Part shown: one piece after another, positions 1 to 7,910 of the stretch
Layout of the letters: every line of letters begins with the position of its first letter
Numbering within the stretch: position 1 is the first letter of the stretch
NCBI GenBank assembly: GCA_023430825.1
Contig: JAEYYL010000231.1
Location: 1-19,585, forward strand
Source: Verrucomicrobiota bacterium
GTDB lineage: Bacteria > Verrucomicrobiota > Verrucomicrobiia > Opitutales > Opitutaceae
DNA length: 19,585 nucleotides
Direction: 5' to 3'
Made by a program: the position numbers and the translations under genes
Notes under the pieces: model-generated
Told to the model about the DNA's origin: nothing
The model's input: only the letters and a program-made list of their open reading frames with translations
Databases searched by the model: none

Positions 1-355
1 GCACCTTGTAGCGCGCGAGCAGAGCCGTCGCGCGCGCATCGCCCGACGCGATCACTTTCGCCGGCTCGCGAATCCACTCGATCAACCGGCTCTCCGGCAG
101 CAGCGCCGTGATCCCGCCGAGCGGCGGACCGAACCCTTCGTGCGTCAACGCATGACACGCCGCGCACGTCTCCGCGAAGAGCATTCGGCCCCGCGCGATC
201 GTTTCCTCATCGCCCGCATACCGCGCCGCGCTGACACCAGCCGAATTCGCCTCCGGCCGCGCCCGCACCACCTCCTGCGCATAAACGCCACCGACGCAGA
301 CCAAGGCCATCGTCGCCGCACGCACTCCGAGCCCGACTGGACGAAAAAAATTCAT
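1..355 (-). CDS. c-type cytochrome, N-terminal part (cut by window edge)
   Basis: Reading the minus strand from the ATG at 353-355 gives an open frame of 118 codons that runs off the left edge. It begins MNFFRPVGLGVRAATMAL and has a hydrophobic leader ending around VGGVYA (residue 26), a likely Sec signal peptide, so the product should be exported. Residues 64-68 read CAACH, the covalent haem-attachment motif CXXCH, within a context (GRMLFAETCAACHALT, then GFGPPLGGI) typical of class I cytochrome c domains. The stretch LIEWIREP that follows is also common in such domains. The distal Met ligand is not reached and must lie beyond the edge. The role is electron transfer in the periplasm, alone or as a domain of a larger dehydrogenase; the truncation prevents choosing. 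No Shine-Dalgarno sequence is obvious. Confidence 0.8.
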   Translation of the reverse strand, partial: MNFFRPVGLGVRAATMALVCVGGVYAQEVVRARPEANSAGVSAARYAGDEETIARGRMLFAETCAACHALTHEGFGPPLGGITALLPESRLIEWIREPAKVIASGDARATALLARYKV

Positions 356-362
356 CCCGATT

Positions 363-392
363 CTTGCGCCTCTTTGCGCCTTTTTGCGGCCC
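363..392. repeat. Three imperfect 10-bp direct repeats (TTGCGCCTYT type)
   Basis: Between the cytochrome start and the next gene, the plus strand reads three successive near-copies of a decamer, cttgcgcctc, tttgcgcctt and tttgcggccc, in register. On the minus strand this is the GCAAAAAGGCGCAAAGAGG type of sequence. It lies 8-37 bases upstream of the cytochrome start codon. From memory, closely similar sequences are scattered in many environmental bacterial genomes; that recollection is not checked here. Confidence 0.45.
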
Positions 393-462
393 ATCGGTTC
401 GGCATCGTCGCTCCCACGCGCCACGACTGGCCCACTCTACCAGCAGCGCGGCGACTCATTTT

Positions 463-484
463 GATCCGTGTTCATCCGTGGTTT
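463..484. repeat. ATCCGTG direct repeat, 10-bp period
   Basis: The heptamer ATCCGTG occurs at 464-470 and again at 474-480, exactly ten bases apart; on the minus strand the pair reads CACGGATGAACACGGAT. Its period matches that of the neighbouring repeat at 363-392, although the sequence differs. It sits about 15 bases downstream of the PD40 gene stop codon. I recall this CACGGAT motif as a dispersed intergenic repeat in Verrucomicrobia and other phyla. No function is known to me. Confidence 0.45.
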
Positions 485-498
485 CCACAAATCCTCCA

Positions 499-1413
499 TC
501 ACGGCGCAAACGCATACACCGCATACGCGATCCGCTCACTATCGCCCGACCAGCACGGCACGTTGAACGAACCGTTCCCGCCCTGAAACCGCACGACCTC
601 CCGCCACGCGCCGCCGTCCACCGGAATCAATCGCAACACATACTCGCCATCCGGTGGATGGCCGGTGTCCGGCATCACCTTCGTCGACAGGATCGCGATC
701 CACTTTCCGTCCGGCGACGGATGCGGAAACCAGTTCGAATAATCATCATCGGTCACCTGCTCCTGATTCGCGCCGTCCGGCGCCATGCGCCAGATCTGAA
801 ACGTGCCCGAACGATTCGAGTGAAAATAAATCCATTTTCCGTCCGGCGTGTAGTCAGGCCCGTTGTCGTTGCCCGGCGCCGTCGTCAGCCGCGTCTCCGG
901 CCCGCCCGCCACCGGCACCGTGTAAACATCGTAGTTGCCGCCCCGCGCCGCGCAGTAAGTGAGCGTGAGCCCGTCCGGTGACCAGCCATGCCAGAGCGCC
1001 GGCGCCGCCACGTCGACGCGCTTCGGCACGCCGCCGTCGATCGGCAACAGATACATCAGCGATTGCCCCGTCTCCGTGAGGTCGCTGATCACCAGCTGAG
1101 TGCCGTCCGGCGAGACACCATGATCGTTGATGCAGCGTTGCGCGAATCCGGTGTCGATGACCACTGGCGGCTCCCTCCCGCTCACATCGATCCGCTCGAT
1201 CCGGCCGTCCCGGTTGAAAATGAGCGACTGCCCATCCGGCGCGAAATGCGGCGCCTCCATCTTCCCCGGCGCGCGAAACACCACCTGCCGCTCGAGCGAC
1301 GCCACCGCGACGAACTCGAGCGCCGTCGACTCGATCGCCGCCGACAACGGTGCGCTCGAGCCGAGCGCGAAGAAGAGGGCCGCGGAAAACCAAAACAGCG
1401 AACGAGCAGGCAT
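499..1413 (-). CDS. Secreted TolB/PD40-type beta-propeller protein
   Basis: The chosen start is the ATG at 1411-1413 because it places a hydrophobic signal peptide (MPARSLFWFSAALFFALG, cleavage near SAA, about residue 25) at the N-terminus. The frame stays open upstream, but that part is glycine-rich and unlike protein. The 304-residue product contains repeated PD40 signatures: FAPDGQSLIFNRDG, VSPDGTQLVISD, WSPDGLTLTYC, YTPDGKWIYFHSNRSGTFQIW and PSPDGKWIAI. This is a WD40-like propeller as found in the C-terminal half of TolB and in many secreted proteins of this group. The N-terminal TolB domain is absent, so it is not TolB itself and no pal/tol genes are nearby. It is probably periplasmic and binds protein or glycan; the ligand is unknown. 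No Shine-Dalgarno sequence precedes the start. Confidence 0.8.
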   Translation of the reverse strand: MPARSLFWFSAALFFALGSSAPLSAAIESTALEFVAVASLERQVVFRAPGKMEAPHFAPDGQSLIFNRDGRIERIDVSGREPPVVIDTGFAQRCINDHGVSPDGTQLVISDLTETGQSLMYLLPIDGGVPKRVDVAAPALWHGWSPDGLTLTYCAARGGNYDVYTVPVAGGPETRLTTAPGNDNGPDYTPDGKWIYFHSNRSGTFQIWRMAPDGANQEQVTDDDYSNWFPHPSPDGKWIAILSTKVMPDTGHPPDGEYVLRLIPVDGGAWREVVRFQGGNGSFNVPCWSGDSERIAYAVYAFAP

Positions 1414-1509
1414 CGGTGCGTGGGGTTGGGGGTGCGCAGACCAGACGCTCGGCCGGCCAAAAAGTTGGTCAATTTCTAAACGCTCGCATCCACCGCCCCA
1501 CCCTCCACC

Positions 1510-1543
1510 GGACCGTTTCACCGGAGGACGGACGTCCCGGTCC
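1510..1543. repeat. Palindromic intergenic element behind the MmcQ-like gene
   Basis: GGACCG at 1510-1515 pairs with CGGTCC at 1538-1543. The 22-base loop itself contains a short palindrome (GGACG at 1526-1530, CGTCC at 1533-1537). It begins five bases past the stop codon of the minus-strand gene at 1549-1899. No T-run follows on the minus strand, so a rho-independent terminator is not supported. It may be a mRNA 3' structure or a REP-like element. Confidence 0.35.
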
Positions 1544-1548
1544 TTTCC

Positions 1549-1899
1549 TCACTCCCGCAACGTCGCCTGCACCTTCTTCGGCAGCTTCGCCACCACAAGA
1601 TCGTAGCTCCGGCGAATCCGCCGCTCCAGTTCCGCCGCCGGCAGCGCGAGCAGATCGCTCACCCGCACCCAGTGCCGTTTCGCGCAATACGGCGCCTGCG
1701 TCACGCCGTCGATCTCGGTCAACGCGTCGAACTCGTCCGGCGTGCACTTGAACACCACGCCGTCGATCGTCTCCGCCTCCAGCGCAATGATGAGAAACAT
1801 CTTGCCCGCCACCTTGAACACGAGGCACTCGCCCCACTGCTTCGTCCACGTCGTGTGCGGCAGCGACAGCGCAAAGTGGCGGAGAGCTTCAAGGCGCAT
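1549..1899 (-). CDS. MmcQ/YjbR family protein
   Basis: This 116-residue protein begins MRLEALRHFALSLPHT and carries features I associate with the MmcQ/YjbR family: an early helix ending in LP, WGECLVFKVAGKMFLII, the segment FKCTPDEFDALTEIDG, then APYCAKRHWVRV and a C-terminal helix LERRIRRSYDLVVAKLPKK. The family adopts a CyaY-like double-wing fold and is sometimes called DNA-binding, but its cellular role is not established. The ATG at 1899 has GGTGGG directly before it. A GTG nine codons upstream (1926) is an alternative start with GGGTGGG close by. It lies between the acyltransferase (64 bases upstream) and the PD40 gene on the same strand, with no functional link apparent. Confidence 0.8.
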   Translation of the reverse strand: MRLEALRHFALSLPHTTWTKQWGECLVFKVAGKMFLIIALEAETIDGVVFKCTPDEFDALTEIDGVTQAPYCAKRHWVRVSDLLALPAAELERRIRRSYDLVVAKLPKKVQATLRE

Positions 1900-1963
1900 C
1901 CCACCTGATTGCCCCCGTTTACCCACCCAATCAAGCCCGCGAAAGTGCGCCGCGACCCGCCGC

Positions 1964-3259
1964 TCAACGCTCGCCTTTCGCCCCCGCGACGCCCGCCGGC
2001 AACGCCAGCGGCTCCACCGCGCCGCGACTTTTTCTCACCCACGCGAGGGGTTCGAGCAGTCGCCCCCGCGGTCGCCGCAGCCAGAAACGAATCAGCCAGC
2101 GCCGCCGCCAGAGCCGATTTCCCAGCGCCGCGCTCCTCGCCTCGATCTGCTCGGCGCTCCACCGCGCGAGAATGAACGCCAGCCCAAAACTGATCAGCGC
2201 AAACGCGACCCACACCCCCACCGATCCGAACGCGAAGCCGGCCGACCGGCCCGCCCTGGCGACGAGTTGCTGCACCGGAATGTGCAGCAGATACAGCGAG
2301 TAACCGCACGCGCCGATCGGGGCGATCCGCCGCTCCCAACCGAGTCGCGGCGAACGCGACAACAGCAGACACTCGAACGCCGCCGCCAGCAGCACGCGCA
2401 GCGCCACCCACTCGATGAGCGCCCACCCCTGCCATTGCCCCGCCGTCAACGCCGCCGCCGCCGCGAGCATCGTCGCATACGGGCGCGAAAACACCCGCGC
2501 ACCCGCCAGATGGCGCATCGCCAGGAACGCGCCGAGCGACCACTCCGCCCACCACCGCGCCGGAAAATAGTGCAGCCAGGCCACCTCGCTCAAATGCGGC
2601 CCGACAAAGGTGAAGCAAGCCGCCGCCGTCCACGCCACCGTCATCGCGAACCCCGCCGAGCGGCGCGCCAACAGGTAGAGGAAAACCGGATACAGCAGGT
2701 CGAGCTGCCATTGCGCCGCCACATACCAGTGCGCGTAGTTGATCGAATAAAAATACCCGGGATAGAGCGTCTTGAAGAGCGACGCGTTGACCACCAGCTT
2801 GCGCAGCCCGTCCCACGTGAACGGATGATCGAAGCTCACGAAATACGAAAACAACAACGCCACCCAGAACGCCGGCACCAGCCGCCAGAAACGCCGCCAG
2901 AGGAAAAAGCGCACGAAGGCGCGCCGCGCCCGCCCGCCTGCCTCGCAGCGGGAACGCTGATAAGCCCGGTGCGCGAAATAGCCCGCGACGATGAAGAAGA
3001 TCGCCACCAGCCGCTCCGGCCCCGGCAATCCGCGCGCCAGCATCTGCCCCAGATCCCAGGCGCCCGCGCTCGCCAGCGGCGCGAGCGCCTGATGGAACGC
3101 CGCGGGCGCGCCATACGGCCCGGAATACGCGTGAAAGAACACGACGCCGATGATCGCCAGCGCGCGCACCGTCATCGCCCGATCCAGCCGGATGCGCAAG
3201 GGAGCGTTCGCCCGCGCAGCGGTCGCTGAAGAGACAGTCGTCGAGGGAAGGCCGGGCAC
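1964..3259 (-). CDS. Membrane acyltransferase, acyltransferase-3 (OafA/YrhL) family
   Basis: The 431-residue product is strongly hydrophobic, with about ten predicted membrane segments, the family pattern. Near the N-terminus, LRIRLDRAMTVRALAIIGVV then FFHAYSG holds the expected LD..R.lA motif and the probable catalytic histidine (about residue 43). FFIVAGYF (88-95) corresponds to the FF.lSGyl motif, with Ala in place of Ser. RRFWRLVPAFW (122-132) is the conserved R..R..P motif. Members transfer acetyl or other acyl groups from the cytoplasm to sugars of exopolysaccharide, O-antigen or peptidoglycan. The substrate cannot be read from the sequence, and no polysaccharide genes lie nearby. The start is a GTG at 3259; a shorter start at 3175 would cut the LD motif. 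The last 35 residues are basic and probably cytoplasmic. Confidence 0.85.
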   Translation of the reverse strand: MPGLPSTTVSSATAARANAPLRIRLDRAMTVRALAIIGVVFFHAYSGPYGAPAAFHQALAPLASAGAWDLGQMLARGLPGPERLVAIFFIVAGYFAHRAYQRSRCEAGGRARRAFVRFFLWRRFWRLVPAFWVALLFSYFVSFDHPFTWDGLRKLVVNASLFKTLYPGYFYSINYAHWYVAAQWQLDLLYPVFLYLLARRSAGFAMTVAWTAAACFTFVGPHLSEVAWLHYFPARWWAEWSLGAFLAMRHLAGARVFSRPYATMLAAAAALTAGQWQGWALIEWVALRVLLAAAFECLLLSRSPRLGWERRIAPIGACGYSLYLLHIPVQQLVARAGRSAGFAFGSVGVWVAFALISFGLAFILARWSAEQIEARSAALGNRLWRRRWLIRFWLRRPRGRLLEPLAWVRKSRGAVEPLALPAGVAGAKGER

Positions 3260-3459
3260 GGTGTTTCAATCGGGCGGCGGCCCGAGGGGTGTCCGCATTA
3301 CGGAGCCGGCCATTCTCGGCGCAACGATGCGCCTGCGCTTTTACGCAGCGTCCGGGTTTCACCGGTGCCCCCCACAGGATTCCGCTCCATCCCCCAACGT
3401 AGTGCGGTGCTTCAGCTCGCACCGAAGCCGTCAAAAATCCGCGTGAAGAAGCATCGCCC

Positions 3460-3474
3460 TCGCTCGTCGAGCGA
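3460..3474 (-). terminator. Small hairpin behind the lactonase gene, possible terminator
   Basis: TCGCTC (3460-3465) and GAGCGA (3469-3474) form a perfect six-base stem with a three-base loop, 24 bases beyond the lactonase stop codon. No run of T follows on the minus strand, so termination is only a guess. The rest of the 239-base gap between the lactonase and the acyltransferase holds no other feature I can support. Confidence 0.25.
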
Positions 3475-3498
3475 TCTTCGAAAACGTCCGACCGTCCC

Positions 3499-4629
3499 TC
3501 AGCGCAAAAACAGCACGCACACCGGTTTCGGCGCCGCCACCGCCGGCCCGGTCGGCGTGAGCCGCCCTGTTTCCGCATCGACCCGAAACACCGCCATGCT
3601 GTTCGAATTCTGATGACCGCACAGCAGCCACGCACCGTCGGGGGTCAGCCCGAAGTTCCGCGGCTGTTCACCGCCGCACGGCACGATCTCGATCCGCGTC
3701 AGCGCGCCCGTGTCCGGATCGCGCGCGAACACCGCGAGACTGTTGTGCCCGCGATTCGCCGCGTAAACGAAGCGGCCGTTCGGATGCACGCGAATCTCCG
3801 AGGTCGTGTTCCGGTCGGTAAAATCCTCCGGCAGCGTCCCGACCCGCTGGAACGGTTTCACCACGCCCGCCGCTGCATCGTAGCGGCAAGCCGTGATCGT
3901 GTTGTCGAGTTCGTCCAGCACGTAGAACGACTTTCCGTCCGGCGAAAATTTCGTGTGTCGCGGACCCGCCCCCGGCTCGATCGTTGCAAACGCCGGTTCG
4001 TGCGGCGCGATCGTGCCGTCCTCCGGCGACAATGAATACGCGAACACGCGGTCCAGTCCGAGATCGGCCACCAGCGCGAGCCGGTTGTCCGGCGAGATCG
4101 TCACCGAATGCGGATGCGGCGCATCTTGGCGCGGCTGACTCGGCCCAACCGGCCCTTCCTGCATCAGCAAACTCCCGCGCGGTCCCACCCGTCCATCGTC
4201 CAGCAGCGGAAACGACGCGACATAACCGCCGCCATAACTCGCGACGACCACCATGCGGCCCGTCGTATCCACGGCGATGTGACACAGCGAACCGCGTCCC
4301 GTCGACTCTACGTTGAGCGGCGTCAGCGCTCCGCTCGCGGCATCGACCGCAAACGCCGCCACCGCGCCCGAGTTCTTCCCGTCCGCTCCCGCCACTTGCG
4401 TTAGCGCATAGACGATCCGGCCGTTCGGATGCAGCGCGAGAAACTCGGGGTTGGACAACTCCGCGACCAACTCGGGTGTCGAGAGCGCGCCCGTTTTCGC
4501 ATCGAGCCGCACCGCATAGATGCCGCGACTGTCCGCGCCGGTGTAGGTGCCCAGCAAGGCGACGTGTTCGCGACCGTGGGCGAGAGCCGCGGCGCCGGCG
4601 GCGAGGAGGGAAAGAAGAAAGCGACGCAT
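3499..4629 (-). CDS. Lactonase family (6-phosphogluconolactonase-type) beta-propeller, exported
   Basis: A 376-residue protein starting MRRFLLSLLAAGAAALAHG, a short Sec signal peptide (cleavage near residue 18-20). The mature part shows the YbhE/Pgl seven-bladed propeller pattern: LLGTYTGADSRGIYAVRLDAKTGAL at the N-terminus, then blades with FLALHPNGRIVYAL, HPHSVTISPDNRLALVADLG, GPRHTKFSPDGKSFYVLDE, EIRVHPNGRFVYAANRGHNS and NFGLTPDGAWLLCGHQNSNS. Cytoplasmic YbhE hydrolyses 6-phosphogluconolactone in the pentose phosphate pathway. This copy carries an export signal, so its substrate is probably another lactone or a periplasmic sugar derivative, and I do not assign the symbol pgl. It follows prmC on the same strand after an 88-base gap. 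No Shine-Dalgarno sequence is evident. Confidence 0.85.
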   Translation of the reverse strand: MRRFLLSLLAAGAAALAHGREHVALLGTYTGADSRGIYAVRLDAKTGALSTPELVAELSNPEFLALHPNGRIVYALTQVAGADGKNSGAVAAFAVDAASGALTPLNVESTGRGSLCHIAVDTTGRMVVVASYGGGYVASFPLLDDGRVGPRGSLLMQEGPVGPSQPRQDAPHPHSVTISPDNRLALVADLGLDRVFAYSLSPEDGTIAPHEPAFATIEPGAGPRHTKFSPDGKSFYVLDELDNTITACRYDAAAGVVKPFQRVGTLPEDFTDRNTTSEIRVHPNGRFVYAANRGHNSLAVFARDPDTGALTRIEIVPCGGEQPRNFGLTPDGAWLLCGHQNSNSMAVFRVDAETGRLTPTGPAVAAPKPVCVLFLR

Positions 4630-4717
4630 GCCGAAAGGTGCGAAGCCCGCGCCCTCACTGGCGAGCCTTTTGCACCCGCCCTGTTTGGGTGTGGATAAGT
4701 CAGATCCAGGCCCTCGC

Positions 4718-5566
4718 TCAACGCCGCGCGAACAGAAAACGATCGCGGCCCGTCAGGTCGCGGCGCGATTCCACCTGCGACAAACCCACCCGCGCCGCCA
4801 ATTCGGCCAGCGCCGCGTGCTGCGCGATGCCGGTCTCCAGCGCCAGCCAGCCGCCGTCCGCCAAGCGCGACGGTGCGCCCTCCACAATCTCGCGCAAATC
4901 GCCCAAGCCATCCGGCCCGTCTCCCGTGAGCGCTTCCAACGGCTCGTGGCCACGGACTTCCGGCGCGGTCTCCGCGGTTTCCTCCGACGTAAGATAGGGC
5001 GGATTCGACACGATCAGGTCGAAACGCGCCTCGTCCGGCACGGCGTCAAACCAGCTCGATTTCAGCCACGCCACGCGCCCCGACAGACCCGTCTTCACCT
5101 CGTTCTCCGCCGCCAGCGTGAGCGCGTCGTCACTCACATCCGTCGCCGTCACCGCCGCCTCGGGCCAGGCTTTCGCCAGCGCCAGCGCGATGGCGCCCGT
5201 GCCCGTCCCCAAATCCAGGATACGCGCCGGCGGCGGCGTCACGAGCGTCGTGAGCGTTTCCACCAGCAGCTCCGTCTCCGGCCGCGGAATCAATGCGCGA
5301 CGATCCGTCTTCAGCGTGAGCCCGAAAAACTCCGTCTCGCCGATGATGTATTGCAACGGCTCGCGCTGTCCGCGCCGCCGCACCATCGGACGAATGCGCT
5401 CCAATTCCGCTTCGGCGAGCAGCCGCTCGAACTGCACGTAGAGCTGCATGCGCTTCAGGCCCAGCCCGTGGCCGACGATCAGCTCGGCGTTCAGCCGCGG
5501 GTGCTCCACGCCCTTCGCGGCGAAAAAGTCCGTCGTCTTCTTGATGATTTCCAGGACGGACAGCAT
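4718..5566 (-). CDS. prmC: Release factor glutamine methyltransferase PrmC (HemK)
   Basis: PrmC methylates the glutamine of the GGQ motif in peptide chain release factors, using S-adenosylmethionine, in the cytoplasm. The 282-residue length matches the family. The N-terminal helical release-factor-binding domain (about 1-90) is followed by the methyltransferase domain: LIPRPETELLVE (92-103), the SAM-binding motif LDLGTGTGAIAL (117-128), the acidic ATDVSDDAL (141-149), and the catalytic motif NPPY at 188-191. The ATG at 5566 lies one base after the TGA of prfA (TGA-T-ATG), so the gene is very probably translated by coupling from prfA; no separate Shine-Dalgarno sequence is seen. Its substrate, release factor 1, is the product of that adjacent gene. 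The assignment is secure. Confidence 0.96.
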   Translation of the reverse strand: MLSVLEIIKKTTDFFAAKGVEHPRLNAELIVGHGLGLKRMQLYVQFERLLAEAELERIRPMVRRRGQREPLQYIIGETEFFGLTLKTDRRALIPRPETELLVETLTTLVTPPPARILDLGTGTGAIALALAKAWPEAAVTATDVSDDALTLAAENEVKTGLSGRVAWLKSSWFDAVPDEARFDLIVSNPPYLTSEETAETAPEVRGHEPLEALTGDGPDGLGDLREIVEGAPSRLADGGWLALETGIAQHAALAELAARVGLSQVESRRDLTGRDRFLFARR

Positions 5567-5567
5567 A

Positions 5568-6695
5568 TCAATCGTCGTCGGAACGCGACGCGCGCGCCGG
5601 CGCGCCGGGCAACGCCACGCCCGTGAGCGCTGCGAGTTTTTCCTCGTAATCCGCCTTCTGCAGCGCCGCGACGATCTCCTCGATCCCCCCTTCGAGCACC
5701 TGCGGCAGGTTGTAAAGCGTCAGCCCGATGCGGTGATCCGTCAGCCGGTTCTGCGGAAAATTATACGTGCGAATCCGTTCACTGCGATCGCCCGAGCCGA
5801 TCTGGCTTTTCCGCGTCGCCGCGTATTTTGCGCGCTCTTCGTCCTCGCGCCGCTGCAGCAGCCGCGAGCGCAGCACTGTCATCGCGCGCGCCTTGTTCTT
5901 GATCTGCGAACGCTCGTCGGCGCACGTCACGATCAACCCCGTCGGCTTGTGCACGATCTGCACCGCCGAGTCCGTCGTGTTCACGCCCTGCCCTCCCGGC
6001 CCGCTCGCGCGCGTCACCGTGATTTCGAGCTCCTGCGGATCGATCTGCACGTCGACCTCCTCCGCTTCCGGCAGCACTGCCACCGTCACCGTCGACGTGT
6101 GAATCCGCCCGTTCGCCTCCGTCACCGGCACGCGCTGCACGCGGTGCACGCCGCTCTCGAACTTGAGCTGCTTGTAAACGTCCGTGCCCGTGATGAGGAA
6201 AATCACTTCCTTGTAGCCGCCGCGCTCGGACGTGCTGCTGCTCATCGGCTGGATCTTCCACCCGCAGTTGTCCGCGTAACGCGAATACATCCGATACAAG
6301 TCGGCGGCGAACAGGCTCGCTTCATCGCCGCCGGTGCCGGCGCGGATTTCCATCACCGTGTTGCGCGAATCCGTCGGATCGGGCGGTATCATCGCCAGCA
6401 ATACAGCCTCCTTCAACGCGGCCCGCCGCCGCTGCAATTCCGGCAGTTCCGCGACCGCGAGTTCGCGCAGGTCCGGATCGGCCGCCGGGTCCTTGCTCAT
6501 CGCGAGCGCCTCCTCCGTTTCGCGCTCGAGCCGGGCGAATTCGCCATGGTCCGCGACGAGCTGCTGCACCTTCTGCTGCTCGCGGGAAATCTCCGCCGCC
6601 CGGCGCGGATTCGCGTAGAAGGCCGGGTCGGCCATCTGCGCGTCGAGTTCGTCGAGGCGGCGTTGAAACGGAGCAATGTCGGGAAGTTCTTCCAT
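5568..6695 (-). CDS. prfA: Peptide chain release factor 1
   Basis: RF1 recognises UAA and UAG stop codons and triggers peptide release on the ribosome. The 375-residue protein has an N-terminal coiled-coil domain, then the RF core MEIRAGTGGDEASLFA (115-130), GVHRVQRVPVTE with the PVT tripeptide (190-192) of the codon-recognition PxT type, and the catalytic GGQ at 234-236 inside SGPGGQGVNTTDSAV. DERSQIKNKARAM follows as expected. The P-x-T tripeptide, rather than SPF, identifies RF1 and not RF2. The gene is first of a two-gene unit with prmC, which modifies this GGQ glutamine. The upstream 117-base region is shared with the divergent HAD gene. No Shine-Dalgarno sequence stands before the ATG at 6695. 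Confidence 0.97.
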   Translation of the reverse strand: MEELPDIAPFQRRLDELDAQMADPAFYANPRRAAEISREQQKVQQLVADHGEFARLERETEEALAMSKDPAADPDLRELAVAELPELQRRRAALKEAVLLAMIPPDPTDSRNTVMEIRAGTGGDEASLFAADLYRMYSRYADNCGWKIQPMSSSTSERGGYKEVIFLITGTDVYKQLKFESGVHRVQRVPVTEANGRIHTSTVTVAVLPEAEEVDVQIDPQELEITVTRASGPGGQGVNTTDSAVQIVHKPTGLIVTCADERSQIKNKARAMTVLRSRLLQRREDEERAKYAATRKSQIGSGDRSERIRTYNFPQNRLTDHRIGLTLYNLPQVLEGGIEEIVAALQKADYEEKLAALTGVALPGAPARASRSDDD

Positions 6696-6812
6696 CGAAT
6701 TCAGGAGCGAGAGCAGACAGCGGCGATTTGCGAATTGCGCGCCCCGCCGCAGACGGCTTGGCTGCCGGCAATCGTCTCGCCAGGCCCATCCGCCTAGCGG
6801 TGCCGATCAGCA

Positions 6813-7847
6813 ATGGCCACCACGCTTTTCACTCAAAACACGATCGCCTGCATTTGGGATTTCGACAAGACCTTAATCCCCGATTACATGCAGTCGCCGC
6901 TCTTCCGGCGCTACGGAATCGACGAGGCGACGTTCTGGGAGGAGACCAACAAGCTGGCCGAGCACTACCGGCTGCGCGGCTATCACCTGTCGCCCGAAAT
7001 CAGTTACCTCAATCATCTGCTCACCTACGTGCTCGCCGGTCCGCTCGCCGGCTTGAGCAACAAGATCCTGCGCGCGTGCGGCGAGGAAATCCGTTTTTAC
7101 CCCGGCCTGCCGCAGTTTTTCGACCGCGCCAAGGGCTTCGTGCGCGAGCGCCCCGAATACGCCAAGCACGACATCGCCCTCGAACACTACGTCGTCAGCA
7201 CCGGCATCGCGCCGATGATTCGCGGCAGCGCGATTGCGAAACACATCGACGGCATCTGGGCGTGCGAGTTCATCGAAAACCCGCTGCAACCCGGTTTCCT
7301 CCAGCAGAAGGAACTCTCGATCGGAGACAGTCCCGCCGCCATCGCGCAGATCGGCATGGTCATCGACAACACCACGAAGACCCGTGCGATTTTCGAGATC
7401 AACAAGGGCACGAACAAAAACCCCGCCATCGACGTGAATTCGAAAATGGCCGCCGAGGATCGCCGCATTCCCTTTCAAAACATGATCTACATCGCCGACG
7501 GCCCGAGCGATGTCCCGAGCTTTTCCGTGGTCAAGAGCGGCGGCGGCAAGGCCTACGCCGTTTACAACCCGGACAAATCCGAGGAGTTCGCGCAAAACGA
7601 TCGTCTCCTGCAATCCGGCCGTATCCACGGCTACGGGCCCGCCGATTACACGGAGAAAAGCAGCACGGCGCAGTGGCTGCGCATGCACATTCACCAGATC
7701 TGCGATCGCATCGTAACCGATCGCGAAGCCGCAGTCGCCTTGAAGGCGGCAAAACCCCCGCGCCACCTCAATGCCACGCCCGCCGAGCTCGCCGCGCGCG
7801 CCGCAGCCGCCGCGCCGAAACAGTCGTCGTTTCTCGACGAAAGCTGA
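6813..7847 (+). CDS. HAD-superfamily hydrolase (phosphatase-like), 344 residues
   Basis: All four HAD motifs are visible. Motif I is IWDFDKTLIP (nucleophile D16, acid D18), motif II is VVSTG (S129/T130), motif III is a Lys of NKGTNK (198-202), and motif IV is IADGPSDVPSF (D229, D233). These make a Mg-dependent phosphotransfer or phosphatase enzyme plausible. A helical cap of about 100 residues sits between motifs I and II. The distance between II and IV includes an insert, and a charged/alanine-rich tail of about 35 residues ends in QSSFLDES. It is longer than typical serB-like phosphatases. I do not recognise the substrate. It is divergent from prfA and stands alone on its strand. The ATG at 6813 has no Shine-Dalgarno sequence. 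Confidence 0.85.
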   Translation: MATTLFTQNTIACIWDFDKTLIPDYMQSPLFRRYGIDEATFWEETNKLAEHYRLRGYHLSPEISYLNHLLTYVLAGPLAGLSNKILRACGEEIRFYPGLPQFFDRAKGFVRERPEYAKHDIALEHYVVSTGIAPMIRGSAIAKHIDGIWACEFIENPLQPGFLQQKELSIGDSPAAIAQIGMVIDNTTKTRAIFEINKGTNKNPAIDVNSKMAAEDRRIPFQNMIYIADGPSDVPSFSVVKSGGGKAYAVYNPDKSEEFAQNDRLLQSGRIHGYGPADYTEKSSTAQWLRMHIHQICDRIVTDREAAVALKAAKPPRHLNATPAELAARAAAAAPKQSSFLDES

Positions 7848-7854
7848 GTCGGAC

Positions 7855-7894
7855 CCGCCGCAGGCGGTGGAGCCCGTCGCCGCCGGTCGGGCTG
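7855..7894 (+). repeat. REP-like palindromic element, copy 1
   Basis: Eight bases past the HAD stop codon the sequence forms two adjacent hairpins. CCGCC (7855-7859) pairs with GGCGG (7863-7867), followed by GTGGA, and then AGCCCG (7871-7876) pairs with CGGGCT (7888-7893). The same head and palindrome recur inverted at 7911-7951. The element may also serve as a 3' structure for the HAD transcript, since GTTTGG follows, but it lacks a proper T-run. Confidence 0.6.
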
Positions 7895-7910
7895 TTTGGA
7901 GAGCGATAGA

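Noticed and set aside
1742..3229. Plus-strand open frame (495 codons) opposite the acyltransferase and MmcQ-like genes
   Set aside because: It is Arg/Pro/His-rich without domains; the minus strand encodes two recognisable proteins.
4630..4717. Weak hairpin (CACCC/GGGTG) downstream of prmC as a terminator
   Set aside because: Five-base stem with a long loop and only a short run of mixed A; not distinguishable from chance.
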